From assembly GCA_037501455.1 (NCBI GenBank), contig CM074856.1, positions 49,195,001 through 49,259,000 on the forward strand: a stretch of DNA of 64,000 bases, written 5' to 3'. The notes under the pieces are model-generated. The model was not told the DNA's origin and made no database searches. It saw only the letters and a program-made list of their open reading frames with translations. The DNA is from Lantana camara (lineage: Eukaryota; Streptophyta; Magnoliopsida; Lamiales; Verbenaceae). The translations under genes and the position numbers were made by a program. Shown here one piece after another: positions 1 through 10,004 of the stretch (position 1 is its first letter; every line of letters begins with the position of its first letter).

Positions 1-99
1 GGGGTCTTATTGTGAGATTGCCCCTCACTCAAGACTTGTGCAATTCCTTCTTGATTCTGAAGCCATCGTTCGAGCGCTTTGGCTCTTGTCGTATTTCTG

Positions 100-440
100 G
101 CTCTGCGGGAAATCCCGTTTTCGAGCGCAAGGCGTTGTAAGAAACGGCCAAGGCCTACTAGGATTCGCTCTGTAGGAGATCCCGTTTTCGAGCGCAAGGC
201 GTTTTAAGAAACAGCCAAGGCCTACTAGGATTTGCTCTGTAGGAGATCCCGTTTTCGAGCGCAAGGCGTTGTAAGAAACGGCCAAGGCCTACTAGGATTT
301 GCTCTGTAGGAGATCCCGTTTTCGAGCGCAAGGCGTTTTAAGAAACAGCCAAGGCCTACTAGGATTCGCTCTCGTAGGAGGTCCCGTTTTCGAGCGCAAG
401 GCGTTTTAAGAAACAGCCAAGGCCTACTAGGATTTTCTTC
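100..440. repeat. Five-copy 67-bp tandem repeat in the 3' region of the Tat element
   Basis: A unit running from aggattcgct to ggcctact starts at 160, 227, 294, 361 and 429, giving a period of 67 bp (68 in the last step through one extra base). A partial copy begins near 100. Copies differ at few bases (cgttgtaag or cgttttaag; acggcc or acagcc). Alternating variants suggest amplification of a two-unit block. Tandem repeats at this place, between pol and the 3' LTR, are known for Tat/Ogre elements and can seed satellite DNA. Confidence 0.95.
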
Positions 441-740
441 ATAATATTCTTCCAATTCACCTGCTTGGTTGTGAGCGTAACCAGTCTATCCTTATGAGGG
501 CGTCCCCCCATCCGGAGTAGAGTGCTGGCAAGCGTAACCCATACGAGATAACAGCATACATATTGGAATGAGTTGCCAACCACGCTCGCAAAGACGAGGG
601 ACGTGGGACTTATTCATTCAAGCAACCAAAGAAACAGGAATATTAAAGAAATTAAAAAGATTATGTCTCCACTTACTTGTGATTGGAAGTACATAGAACC
701 CGTCTAAGAGGGTTGTTACATCAGGGTTTGCAAAGAGCTT

Positions 741-3700
741 TTAAACATAAAACCGCCGGAGGTTACATGCATTCCAAGGGCGAGGCAAGCGCTCACCTTG
801 AAGTGTCTCCAGGATGTAAGTGTTGTTAGCTCTGAGTTGTACGACCTTGAATGGGCCTTCCCAATTGGGATCCAATTTCCCCACGTGCTTGGATACTTCC
901 ACTTTCTTTAAGACCAAGTCTCCCAACTGGAAAGTTCTTTCCTTCACACGCTTGTTGTATTGTTGGGCTACAGAGGCTTTATAGTGGTGGATCTTGGCCC
1001 ACGCTTTGTGTCTCCTTTCATCCAGCAAATCCAACTCCAAGCTTCTGTTGCCATCGTTGAGCTGAGGCTCGAAATAGCCGACACGAGCGGATTCATTTAA
1101 TATCTCCGCTGGTATCATTGCTTCTGATCCGTAAACGAGCGCGTAAGGAGTTTCTCCAGTGGCCGCTCGTGGGGTGGTGCGATAAGCCCAAAGCGCTCCT
1201 TGCAGCTCCTCAGCCCATTCACTTTTCTTGCTCTCAAGCATGGTTTTCAGATGTTGCAAGATGATCCTATTGGTAACTTCTGCTTGCCCATTGGCTTGAG
1301 GATGTCCTACAGAGGTAAATCGCTGCTCGATCCCCAACTCAGAACACCATTCTCGTGTGTCAGCAGCTATGAACTGGGATCCGTTGTCAGAAATGAGCAC
1401 CCTCGGTATGCCGTACCTGCAAATGATGTTCTTCCAAATGAAGTCCCTCACAACCCTGAAAGTGATTTTTGCAACAGCTTCGGCCTCGGCCCACTTGGTG
1501 AAGTAGTCGACGGCTAAAATGACAAACTTCTTTTGTCCCGCAGCCATGGGCAAGGGGCCCACGATGTCTATTCCCCACTGGTCAAAAGGCCAAGAGACGT
1601 CTATTGGGATCATCTGTGCGGCTGGCAATTGAGGGAGATTTGAATGGAATTGGCATTTGGGACACTTTCTCGAAAATTCGATGGCATCTTGGAGAACTGT
1701 AGGCCAATAAAACCCACTTCTCAGAACCTTCTTTGCCAGGATACGCCCTCCGGAATGATTCCCACAACTTCCATTGTGGATGAGTTCGAGCGTCTCCTTC
1801 GCTTGTGAGGGCCTCAGGCATCTCATTGGGGGTCCTTGAAATGATTTCTTGAATAACCTCCCCTCGGGATCCAAAGCGAAACGAGGGGCTTTACTTCGGA
1901 CTTTCCTAGCTTCCACCTTGTCAGTGGGAGTGATTCCATCCCTAAGGAAAATGACGACGTCGTCAAGCCAACAGGGCTTGTTTGGATCAATCATGGCGAT
2001 CATCTTGGTGGCGACCTTTCCCTTGATCAAAGGTTCCTCAGTTCTGAGGAACGTAACAGAACGTTCGGAAGTGCCCTCTAAAGCGGAAGCAAACTTTGAC
2101 AGAGCGTCCGCACGCTCGTTTTCTTCTCGCGGCACTTGAAGTAGATGAAATTCCTTGAACTTCCCAATGATTTCTCTGGCTTTACATAGGTACTGTACCA
2201 TGGTGGTTTCTCGAGCCTCATAAGTTCCTTCAATCTGGCTCGCTATTAACTGTGAATCCACATAAGCGGTGATTCTGGAAGCTCCATTCTGAAAAGCAAT
2301 ATTCAATCCTTGCACGAGGGCTTCATATTCTGCTTCATTATTAGTGACTTGGAAATCCAGCTTGATTGCAAAGTCCAGCTCAATCCCATCGGGGTTTCTG
2401 AGGGCCACTCCTACTCCTCCCCCTTGAGAGGTTGAGGAACCATCAGTGTGCAGGACCCATAACCCCTCATTATCCGCAACGGTGGGCTCTAAACCATAGC
2501 GTTCAACCAACAAATCCGCCACAACCTGAGCCTGTATCGCGGTCCTGGGCTCGAAGCATAGGTCAAACTGGCTCAATTCGATGGCCCACTTGATTAATCT
2601 ACCAGATACGTCCGGCTTGGACAACACTTGCTTCAAGGGTTGGTCGGTGAGAACCGTTATAGAGTGCGCTTGAAAGTAAGGCCTTAGCCTTCTTGAGGCG
2701 TTAATAAGAGCGAACGCGAATTTCTCAATTTCCAAGTACTTCTTTTCGGCTCCTTGCAACGTTTTGCTCAGATAATAGACAGGCAAATGTTTCCGCTCCC
2801 GTACAGCGACCAAAACAGCGCTTGTGGCTTCGGAAGAAACGGAAAGATACATAAATAACCTCTCGCCTTCGACAGGCTTAGTCAGCAGTGGTGCGCTCGA
2901 TAAGTAAGCCTTCATATCCTGCAACGCCCTTTCGCATTCTTCTGTCCAAGCAAAGTTACGAGCGTTCCTCAAAATTTTGAAGAAGGGAAGGTTCCTGTCC
3001 GCCGAGCGCGAGATAAACCTGTTCAACGAAATGATTTTGCCTACTAAGACTTGCACTTCCCGCAGATTTCGAGGGGAAGGGATCTCCAAAATAGCCTTGA
3101 TCTTCTCCGGATTGGCCTCAATTCCCCTCTGACTGACCATGTACCCTAGGAACTTTCCCCCTTGTACTCCAAAGGTGCACTTTGAAGGGTTCAACTTCAT
3201 CCCATACTGACGCAAGATTGAAAAAGTGCGCTTGAGATCTTCCAAGTGGGAATCCTGGCGCTCGCTTTTGACAATCATATCATCCACGTAAACCTCCATG
3301 GACTTACCAATTTCCTTTTCAAACATCTTGTTAACGAGCCGCTGATACGTAGCTCCGGCGTTCTTCAGTCCAAAAGGCATGACTAAGAAGCAATATACCC
3401 CTAGATGGACAACGAACGAGGTTTTGGGGCGATCTTCCGGGGCCATAAAGATCTGATAGTATCCCTGGAAAGTGTCCATCATGCTCATGAGCTCGCAGCC
3501 AGCGGTCGAATCCACCAATTGATCAATTCGGGGCAGCGGGTAAGGATCTTTAGGGCAGGCTTTGTTGAGATCGGTGAAATCGTTGCACATGCGCCACTTA
3601 TTCGCGCTTTTGGGCACTAAGACGACGTTGCACAGCCACTCCGGATACAAGATGGGCTCGATATATTGAGCCTCCAGGAGTTTATTAACTTCCTCTTCAA

Positions 3701-4373
3701 TGACTTTTTTCCGAAAGCCATGTACATCCCGCTTTTTCTGCTTGATGGGTTTGAAAGAGGGATCCACATTAAGCCTGTGGACAATGACGCTCGGGTCAAT
3801 CCCTGTGAGGTCAGAGGCTTTCCACGCAAATACATCCTTGTTTTCCCTTAGAAAATCAATCATCATGATCTGAGAAGGCCCTGAGAGGTTTGAACCTATC
3901 TGTGTAGTCTTGTCCTTGTTTCCGGGTTCCAGCTCAATGGTAAGGAACTTTTCAGAGGGTTCGATCCTTACCTCAGGGCGAGGAAGTTCGAGCGCCCTCT
4001 TCTTTCCTGTCAAACGGTCGCCGGGTGCTGGTTCACCCTCTCCCGGCTCGTCTCCTTCTGAGGATGATCCCCCAACGGTTCCTGGCGGTACACTTTCGAG
4101 GGGATTCTCCTCGTTGTTTTCCCTCTTCTTTTTGTTCTTCTTCTTGTTCAATTTCGCCCTCTTCCGGGCTGGGCTGTTCTCATCAAGGTTGGGGAAGTCC
4201 ACTGACTTTTTGGTGGAACCAATCTGGAAGGTTTTCTCCGCTTTAGGCTTTCTGAGAGACAGCATGTAACACTCCCAAGCCTCTCGCACATTGCACAGTA
4301 CTTCTCCTACACCCTCGGGGGTGGGGAATTTAATCTTCTGATGGTAGGTGGAGATGATGGCTTTGAAGTCCAC
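741..4373 (-). CDS. Tat-type pol: reverse transcriptase, RNase H, archaeal-type RNase H and integrase
   Basis: An open frame of 1210 codons. The reverse transcriptase spans roughly residues 200-440 with the catalytic YVDD motif near residue 361 (VYVDDMIVKS). A degenerate first RNase H follows (about 500-620). A second, archaeal-type RNase H covers about 639-760 (begins HTDGSS, contains NNEAEYEAL and a DSQL motif, ends ADALSK). The integrase zinc finger (HxxxxH region HNGSCGNHSGG and CPKC) is near 869-900. The integrase DDE residues lie in GIDIVG (about 932), ISDNG (about 994) and NGQAEV (about 1033). The duplicated RNase H with loss of catalytic residues in the first copy is typical of Tat. 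The methionine at the start is not the true start: homologous sequence (an IIIGRPALVD-like stretch) lies upstream in another frame, so the real pol enters from the protease frame across a frameshift near 4385-4400. Confidence 0.95.
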   Translation of the reverse strand: MDFKAIISTYHQKIKFPTPEGVGEVLCNVREAWECYMLSLRKPKAEKTFQIGSTKKSVDFPNLDENSPARKRAKLNKKKNKKKRENNEENPLESVPPGTVGGSSSEGDEPGEGEPAPGDRLTGKKRALELPRPEVRIEPSEKFLTIELEPGNKDKTTQIGSNLSGPSQIMMIDFLRENKDVFAWKASDLTGIDPSVIVHRLNVDPSFKPIKQKKRDVHGFRKKVIEEEVNKLLEAQYIEPILYPEWLCNVVLVPKSANKWRMCNDFTDLNKACPKDPYPLPRIDQLVDSTAGCELMSMMDTFQGYYQIFMAPEDRPKTSFVVHLGVYCFLVMPFGLKNAGATYQRLVNKMFEKEIGKSMEVYVDDMIVKSERQDSHLEDLKRTFSILRQYGMKLNPSKCTFGVQGGKFLGYMVSQRGIEANPEKIKAILEIPSPRNLREVQVLVGKIISLNRFISRSADRNLPFFKILRNARNFAWTEECERALQDMKAYLSSAPLLTKPVEGERLFMYLSVSSEATSAVLVAVRERKHLPVYYLSKTLQGAEKKYLEIEKFAFALINASRRLRPYFQAHSITVLTDQPLKQVLSKPDVSGRLIKWAIELSQFDLCFEPRTAIQAQVVADLLVERYGLEPTVADNEGLWVLHTDGSSTSQGGGVGVALRNPDGIELDFAIKLDFQVTNNEAEYEALVQGLNIAFQNGASRITAYVDSQLIASQIEGTYEARETTMVQYLCKAREIIGKFKEFHLLQVPREENERADALSKFASALEGTSERSVTFLRTEEPLIKGKVATKMIAMIDPNKPCWLDDVVIFLRDGITPTDKVEARKVRSKAPRFALDPEGRLFKKSFQGPPMRCLRPSQAKETLELIHNGSCGNHSGGRILAKKVLRSGFYWPTVLQDAIEFSRKCPKCQFHSNLPQLPAAQMIPIDVSWPFDQWGIDIVGPLPMAAGQKKFVILAVDYFTKWAEAEAVAKITFRVVRDFIWKNIICRYGIPRVLISDNGSQFIAADTREWCSELGIEQRFTSVGHPQANGQAEVTNRIILQHLKTMLESKKSEWAEELQGALWAYRTTPRAATGETPYALVYGSEAMIPAEILNESARVGYFEPQLNDGNRSLELDLLDERRHKAWAKIHHYKASVAQQYNKRVKERTFQLGDLVLKKVEVSKHVGKLDPNWEGPFKVVQLRANNTYILETLQGERLPRPWNACNLRRFYV

Positions 4374-4390
4374 GAGGGCGGGGCGCCCAA

Positions 4391-4801
4391 TTATGATGTT
4401 AATGGAATGTCAATCTCCACCACCGCGTACGTCACCAAGAGTGTCTTGCGCTGAGGGGCTCGGCCGAACGAAGTAGCTAGGCGTATTTGCCCTCGCGGGA
4501 CAACTTCCGAGCCTCCAAAGCCAATGAGGGCCGTTTTGAGAGGCTCGAGCGGAAGATCAGCCTTCATCTTTAAGAATGTAGAATAAGGCAAAACATTAAC
4601 GGAGCTTCCACTATCCACCAATACCCTTTTTACAACATGATTATGAACATCTAAGCTAACCACCATGGGGCAATCTGAGGTTACACCTTCCCCATGGGGC
4701 GTTACAATATGTTCTAAATCCCTATCATCAAAGCCTATTACATCATTCTCTCGAGACCTTTGAGCGCTTGATCTCTGGATGGCATAGATAGGTTTGGGCA
4801 C
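4391..4801 (-). pseudogene. Retropepsin (protease) segment of the Tat element, frameshifted from pol
   Basis: The 136-codon frame carries the aspartic protease active-site stretch VLVDSGSSVNVLP (DSGS in place of the common DTGA/S) and a downstream FGG motif. The frame closes after DIPLTS at 4391, whereas the expected continuation, an IIGRPALVD-type sequence leading into reverse transcriptase, is found in the next frame at once. One missing or extra base near 4400 explains this. The 5' end overlaps the gag frame by 64 bases (4738-4801) in a different frame. This may be a natural programmed shift or a second lesion; sequence alone cannot decide. Confidence 0.85.
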
Positions 4802-6936
4802 TGCTGGGCGTTGGTCGTAGCTCCGGACATACCTCCGTCGGGAGGCGTTTGAATCCCCCCTGATGAGCCTCCTGCAATCATGTTTATAACTGCAAAGGGC
4901 TCGTTTTCTTGCTCAGGGGCTTTTCCTTTATTGCCCCGGCGGCTGCTGCTTTCAGGGGGTCCCCTACCCCTTGGGCTCTTTGAACGAGAAGGACTCCTCC
5001 TTCTCCTTCCGGAGCGCTCGTTGCATTGTTCATCGTAGCGCTCGAGCACCCGGACAAACTCCTTCAGGTGGCCCCCCGCGACGAGCCTCTGAATTTCAGC
5101 TTCCAACTGTCGGCACTCATCCGTGTCGTGCCCCCTCTGCTTGTGGAACGCGCAGTACTTGTTGGAGCGCCTGAGCGAGTCTGTTTCCCTCATCTTGATG
5201 GGTCTTTTGAAGAGCTTCTTATCAGAGAGGTTATAGACTTCTGAATTTGGCCTGGTGAGCGGAATTCGCTCGAATCGACGAGGGGGTGGTGGCGACCTCC
5301 TGCGCTCCTGAGGGCGCTCCTTCTTTACGGCCACATCCCGTCCCCGCTCGTGATGAGGTCGCTCGTTCCTGGCCGGGCTGTGATGCCGGGGACCATTCGT
5401 CCCGTACATGCCTTCGAGCGCGAAAAATGGCTCGGCTATTTCTCTTAAGGCCATGAGGGTCCCAGGCCTCCTTTCCACAATGGCATCAGCGAATTTTTTG
5501 CTCACATATTGCTTGTGATCCACAGCCTGAAAGAGCACTGGGATCAAGAAATCCATGGAAGGCCTCTCCACCTGTAGGATCTCCTTGTTGAAGCGGGCGA
5601 AGAACGAGCGCAGGGATTCGCTCTTGCCTTGCACTACATTGTACAGGGCAGTGGGTGCGGTGACTGGCGCTTTCAAAGAATTGAAATGGTTGAGGAAAGC
5701 ATTAGCCAGTTCTTCATATGAGTGGATCGAGCGCGGCGGCAGTCGCTTGTACCACTCTTGAGCCATTCCTACCAAGGAAGTGACAAACACTTTTGCCCAG
5801 TAATTGCTGGAATGCTCGTAGAGGTGCATAAGATGCACAAAGTGATCCAAGTGTTCAGCTGGATCAGTCGTCCCGTCGTAACGGTTGATGGAAGTGGGGA
5901 CTTTGGCCATGCCGGCTTGGGCCATCAGAACTTCTTCTACGAGGGGTGAACCCCTCGCCAGTGGGTGGTACTCATATGTGCCGAAGTTTTCCTCCGGCTC
6001 CTTGCGGCGGGGGACCTTTGGTGGAGGGTCCCTGGTGCGGGTGCTTCTGGCGTCAACCCGTTCTTCCCGACTAGGGGAGATCTGAGCTGAGCGCCCTCGT
6101 GAGAGCTGTCCCACAATATCCTTGAGACCCTGCAGCTGGTCTTGCACAGCCGCGAGGATGTCAGGATTTACGTCTGCTTGCTTGTCTCCGTGCCTGGGGG
6201 CCCGTGAGCCCCTCCTGGAGACATGAGAGTCTCCTTCATTATCATTTACCCGTTCCGTGGGCTCTTTATTCCTGCCCATGGAGGGACGCTCGTTGCCCTC
6301 CTGCTGTGGCACTTCTCTGGTTGGTGGTGGTGGTGGTTGTGCCCTCAGAACAGCCTGGGCTTCTCTGAGGGGAAAGTTTTGTTGTCCGCCCAAAGGGGCT
6401 GTGATTTGAGTGGCCTGCCCGGAGGGAAAGTACATGGAATGGAACCTTTCCCATGCCCCCTGAGCCGCCTGAACCTCACACTGGGCGTAGAGAGCCCTCA
6501 ACTGTTGGGTGGTTAGTGGAGGTAACTCCACTCCTTCGATCTCCCTGGGGACCACCACCGGGAGCTGGATCTGGCCTGCATGATACGGCTGGACCGGCGG
6601 CATCATAACAGACGGAGTGAGGGTGTATCCCGGTGGGGGCATCATGTAGCCCGGTAATCCGAGATTCATCTGGGGATGGACCCAGGGGTTCTGTGCAAGC
6701 TGCGGAGGAGCAGAGAGAGAGGCTCCTCCAGCGGTGGTGGGAACCTGCGGTGCCGGCGGTGCAGGTGGTGGTACAGAAGACTCTGCTTGTGGAGTCACTC
6801 CTGCGGCGGGAGGTGCTCCACCAGCGGCGACGGAAGGTGGCGGGGCTCCACCAGTAGTGGTGGAGGGAATAATGATGTTTGCATCCTGGGAGGCGTTATC
6901 TCCTCCTCCCACAGCTCCAGATCTCGTAGCAACCAT
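4738..6936 (-). CDS. Gag polyprotein of the Tat element
   Basis: A 732-codon open frame starts at the ATG at 6936, 75 bases beyond the primer-binding site. The N-terminal 230 residues are low-complexity, rich in Pro, Ala, Gly and Gln. The retrotransposon gag domain lies near residues 340-480 (WAKVFVTSLVGMAQEWYKRL, SFFARFNKEI). A basic Arg/Pro/Glu-rich linker follows. A single zinc-knuckle-like motif of the Tat type (CAFHKQRGHDTDEC) is near residue 600. The C-terminus is Arg/Ser-rich, as expected for nucleic-acid binding. The product would form the virus-like particle that packages element RNA. No internal stop is present. Confidence 0.93.
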   Translation of the reverse strand: MVATRSGAVGGGDNASQDANIIIPSTTTGGAPPPSVAAGGAPPAAGVTPQAESSVPPPAPPAPQVPTTAGGASLSAPPQLAQNPWVHPQMNLGLPGYMMPPPGYTLTPSVMMPPVQPYHAGQIQLPVVVPREIEGVELPPLTTQQLRALYAQCEVQAAQGAWERFHSMYFPSGQATQITAPLGGQQNFPLREAQAVLRAQPPPPPTREVPQQEGNERPSMGRNKEPTERVNDNEGDSHVSRRGSRAPRHGDKQADVNPDILAAVQDQLQGLKDIVGQLSRGRSAQISPSREERVDARSTRTRDPPPKVPRRKEPEENFGTYEYHPLARGSPLVEEVLMAQAGMAKVPTSINRYDGTTDPAEHLDHFVHLMHLYEHSSNYWAKVFVTSLVGMAQEWYKRLPPRSIHSYEELANAFLNHFNSLKAPVTAPTALYNVVQGKSESLRSFFARFNKEILQVERPSMDFLIPVLFQAVDHKQYVSKKFADAIVERRPGTLMALREIAEPFFALEGMYGTNGPRHHSPARNERPHHERGRDVAVKKERPQERRRSPPPPRRFERIPLTRPNSEVYNLSDKKLFKRPIKMRETDSLRRSNKYCAFHKQRGHDTDECRQLEAEIQRLVAGGHLKEFVRVLERYDEQCNERSGRRRRSPSRSKSPRGRGPPESSSRRGNKGKAPEQENEPFAVINMIAGGSSGGIQTPPDGGMSGATTNAQQCPNLSMPSRDQALKGLERMM

Positions 6937-7010
6937 GACTATTGAAGGTAAAGGTGTGCTTGCTTTTCTACCAACAAAAAGAAAGGAAGAAGATGGAAGA
7001 CTGGTTTCCC

Positions 7011-7023
7011 ACAGACGGCGCCA
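7011..7023 (-). other. Primer-binding site of the Tat element
   Basis: On the minus strand TGGCGCCGTCTGT follows the LTR end after a TTTTT spacer. TGGCGCC-type primer-binding sites are usual in the Tat lineage, unlike the TGGTATCAGAGC (initiator methionine tRNA) sites of the other elements in this window. The exact tRNA partner is not determined here. Confidence 0.8.
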
Positions 7024-7027
7024 AAAA

Positions 7028-7831
7028 TGATGGGGTTCAGAAATGGGTTGATCTGAATCCGATCACTTTACGATTTGTATTTGTGGAGGAAACCACCGGA
7101 GCTTCGCCGGAAATGAGAAAGGGGTTCTACCTGTTGGGACAAGCACAAGAAAAGTCAGAAGGCCAAGCTGGGGGAACTGGGGGTGATACCCAGTTTGGCT
7201 CTCCGACGCTCAAGTCAGTTCAAGGTATGAAGAAATGTAAGTTCAGTCACAGTTGCAGTGATGAAGAATGCTTACCAGTGTAGAAGATGACTTTGGCTAT
7301 TTATAGTTGAGGGTCAAGGGCCCTTTGGTCATTTGCCTCAAGTGGTCCTGGCCGAATGTTGCTCTAACACGTGGCGCTGTGAGAGAGAAACCTAGGAGGA
7401 ATCTTCTGCAAAAGCGGCCAAAAGTTAGTGCTGGCAACAGTGGCAGGTGCGCGGGCATGTACGTTGTGTCAGAGAGCCATTTGGGTGGTTGGTGACGAGG
7501 GCTTAAGAGCGCGCTCGTGACAACCTGGAGTATTGGAGGCCAAGATATCCGCTGAGGGGGATGAAGGCTCCAGTTCAAGTGACGAGCCAAAGGGGAGGCC
7601 ACTCTGAGGGAGGGTGACGCTCGAAGAGGGCTCCTTTGGCACGTGGGCGTACCAATCGTGCAGGACGCTCGTGGGAGTGTGACAGCGCTCGTTGGGCTTA
7701 ACTCCTGAAGAAGGAAGGCGCTCGTTGGGTTTAGCGCTCGTGTATTGATGGTGAAGCCTTGGGGAGACAGGTGTCGTCATCTCGGCGATGCCACGTGTCT
7801 TACGTGGGACGATCGTATTTTGACCCCATCA
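7028..7831 (-). repeat. 5' LTR of the Tat element (804 bp)
   Basis: The repeat is bounded by the inverted repeat TGATGGGGT ... ACCCCATCA, with the TG ... CA ends typical of LTRs, and is followed on the minus strand by the primer-binding site. It contains a TATA box at 7298-7305 and several copies of the word GCGCTCGT between 7500 and 7740. The partner LTR is outside the window. Confidence 0.9.
7298..7305 (-). promoter_or_regulatory. TATA box in the Tat 5' LTR
   Basis: TATAAATA followed by GCC on the minus strand, about 527 nt from the LTR start, in the place expected for the element's RNA polymerase II promoter. This implies U3 of about 550 nt and R-U5 of about 250 nt. Confidence 0.65.
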
Positions 7832-8520
7832 TAACTTTTTATCCATTCATTTCTCTTTAATGTATGTTTTCTAGCAACTTTTCATTTATGTCTTTCCTTT
7901 CATGTTTTGCTTCCCGATAAGAATTTTTGCGGTATTTATACTCTTCATTTATTTCTTGTATATATCGTTCCAATATTTTCTTTTATATTCTATTATATTT
8001 ATTTGCAATTTTTTATTTGCAAATATTTTTTGTCTAATTTTTGCTTTTATTTTCATGAATAAGGGCAACAGGTATGACTCAAACTGTTTTTATGTTTATT
8101 TTTATAAAACACAGGATTTTTTATACTAATTTTTGAAATATAAGATTTATCTTGCATTTTTTATATTTCACAAGCCTAATATGACCCCCCTGAATTAAAT
8201 GTCTGGCTCCGCCACTGCCCTTAACATTCAAGTTTCAACGTATAACAAAATAGTCCAAGGGGTAATTTCGGCAATTAACAAACATTAACATTAAACAAAT
8301 TAATAATACCGTCAAGTATATATGTAGCATCATGAGTTCATGACACAATATCTATATGGGAAAATGATTACAATTTAACTCATAAGAGTTTTGTATTAAT
8401 CCCGACCACAAATACAAATACATATTGAAAAATGACAAGAGTAGTTACTAGGAACTTAGATTTTTATTTTATTTTATTTTTTTGACTGGGTAACTTAGAT
8501 TTTTAGTCAAAGGTAGAAAA
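7832..8520. other. AT-rich intergenic region, no gene seen
   Basis: Between the Tat LTR and the stop codon of the dehydrogenase gene. The DNA is AT-rich with T-runs. The part next to 8520 presumably contains the 3' UTR and polyadenylation signals of the dehydrogenase, but no single convincing signal was picked. Confidence 0.6.
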
Positions 8521-10004
8521 TTAGTTAAATGCATGAAAATAATGGTAAAATGATAGAATTAGAACATAACATACGAGAGCTAATACCATCACCAAATTTT
8601 TGGGGTCACATGTTTGCCTGAGGGATGGATTGACCACACTATAGCCTCCATCTACCACAAGGTTCAGTCCGCTCACATTGCCAGCATCGTCATCACTAGC
8701 CAAGTAGAGTGCCGCCTTTGCAACATCCTCCGCCTTCAGAACCTTCCCTTTCAGATTCCCCACGACATTCGACAATACCGCAAACAATGCTTTCACTGTC
8801 TTGTAGTTAGCATACGGACCCGCAACCACCCCAAATGGCGATACGCTATTAACCCTAATCCCATCTTCCGCCAACTCAGCCGCCAAGCTCTTCATCAACC
8901 CCACAACCCCATGTTTCGTTGCTGCGTAGGGGCTCGGACAAATGCCGGCAATCACGGTGCTCGCGCTCGCAGTGAATATGATGCTGCCCTTCTTGTTGGG
9001 CACCATAACTCTGGCGGCGTGTTTGGCTGCCAGGAAAGCTCCGACCAGGTTGACGTGGATCATGTTCTCGAAATATTCCTTGTGGATGGTCAGAATGCTC
9101 TTGGTCACATACCTGCCAAAGATGCCAGCATTGCTGTACATGATGTCGAGGCGCCCGAATTTGGCAACGGTCGTATCGACTAGGTTGGCAACTTGGGACT
9201 CGTCATAGACGTCGCAGTGGATGAAGCAAACGTTGTCGTCGTCGCCTAGTTCTTTGACTAGGGCGTGGCCAAGGTTGTCTTGAATGTCGGCAATAACAAC
9301 CTTTGCGCCGTGCTGGTGAGAGAGGCGCACGGTGCTAGCACCGATGCCACTTGCCCCGCCTGTAATAATGGCAACCTTGCCTTCCAGCCTGCACAAATTA
9401 GATTGTAATATTTTTTAGGAGTCTTTTGCACGGTCACCCCCTGTGATATACCTAATTAGCACTCCAAACCCTGTGATTTGAAAATTCTCAAAGAGTACCC
9501 TGTGATTATATAAATTAACACTCAAAACCCTGTGATTGTATTAAAGTTAGCACTCAAAACCCTACAAGCACGACTGTAGGGTTTGAAATGCTAATTGAGT
9601 GCTAATTTATTACAATCATAGGGTTCTCTTTGAGAATTTTCAAATCACATGGTTCGGAGTACTAATAAGGTATATCACGGGGATTTTGGTACAATAAACT
9701 CTATTTTTAAGGATAAACTAAGTCGATTTTTGTATTATATATGCGAATTATAATTTCTCTCCCAATACATATTACATATTTCAAAATATATATATCAAGG
9801 TTTGAATTCTCGCGGATATACATGAAAGTTGAATTTGATATTTAAAAGGTTATATTGAGCTGAATCCTTGAGAACCATATGAAAATTTGAGAATTTTGAA
9901 AGTTGTGGTATGTAATTTTAGAAAAGTAATTGGTATATACAACACAGAGACACTTACTTTCTGGTGGAAGCAGAAGCAGAAGCAGAAGCGGAAGGGCTTG
10001 CCAT
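8521..10004 (-). CDS. Short-chain dehydrogenase/reductase (SDR110C / secoisolariciresinol dehydrogenase-like), two exons
   Basis: Exon 1 is 10004-9958 and exon 2 is 9388-8521 (minus strand); the 569-nt intron has GTAAGT and TTTGTGCAG borders. Splicing joins AGAAA to GCTGGAA and gives a 304-residue protein starting MASPSASASASAST, with a GCTTCT microsatellite in the coding start. Visible are the cofactor motif TGGASGIG (25-32), Asp50 after the second beta strand (known to favour NAD(H)), NAG (102-104), Ser157, and YxxxK at Tyr170/Lys174. These form the complete classical SDR active site. The family acts on terpenoid alcohols, lignans, xanthoxin or similar substrates; the true substrate cannot be read from sequence. 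After the usual end (DGGYSVVNP) there is an unusual tail of about 35 residues with a hydrophobic stretch (about 280-300) that could anchor the protein in a membrane. No lesion is seen. Confidence 0.9.
9419..9701. mobile_element. Foldback MITE in the intron of the dehydrogenase gene
   Basis: The left arm (gtgatatacc, then ctgtgatttgaaaattctcaaagag) is answered by its reverse complement on the right (ctttgagaattttcaaatcac ... ggtatatcac). The two arms together form a hairpin of about 280 bp with few mismatches. Flanks are tattttttag and tatttttaag, possibly a 9-bp target-site duplication. No coding potential. The transcribed intron would fold into a long double-stranded RNA. Confidence 0.8.

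Larger units (their letters stand above)
1..7831 (-). mobile_element. Tat-lineage Ty3/gypsy LTR retrotransposon, 3' end cut by the window edge
   Basis: Reading on the minus strand from 7831 to 1 the order is 5' LTR, PBS, gag, protease, reverse transcriptase, RNase H, a second RNase H, integrase and a 3' untranslated region with tandem repeats. Two RNase H domains plus tandem repeats upstream of the 3' LTR are known hallmarks of the Tat lineage of plants. The 3' LTR must lie before base 1, because nothing in 1-740 resembles the LTR at 7028-7831. The base after the LTR begins taact (7832-7836), a possible target-site duplication that cannot be checked without the other end. Coding capacity is nearly complete, so the copy is probably fairly young, but a frameshift breaks protease from reverse transcriptase. 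Confidence 0.93.

Noticed and set aside
6223..7283. Several plus-strand open frames over gag and leader of the Tat element
   Set aside because: Antisense shadows of the proline-rich gag.
8195..8222. Possible transposon end (ctggctccgccactgcc)
   Set aside because: A phrase of a kind often seen in plant repeats, but no partner end or duplication was found, so no element is called.
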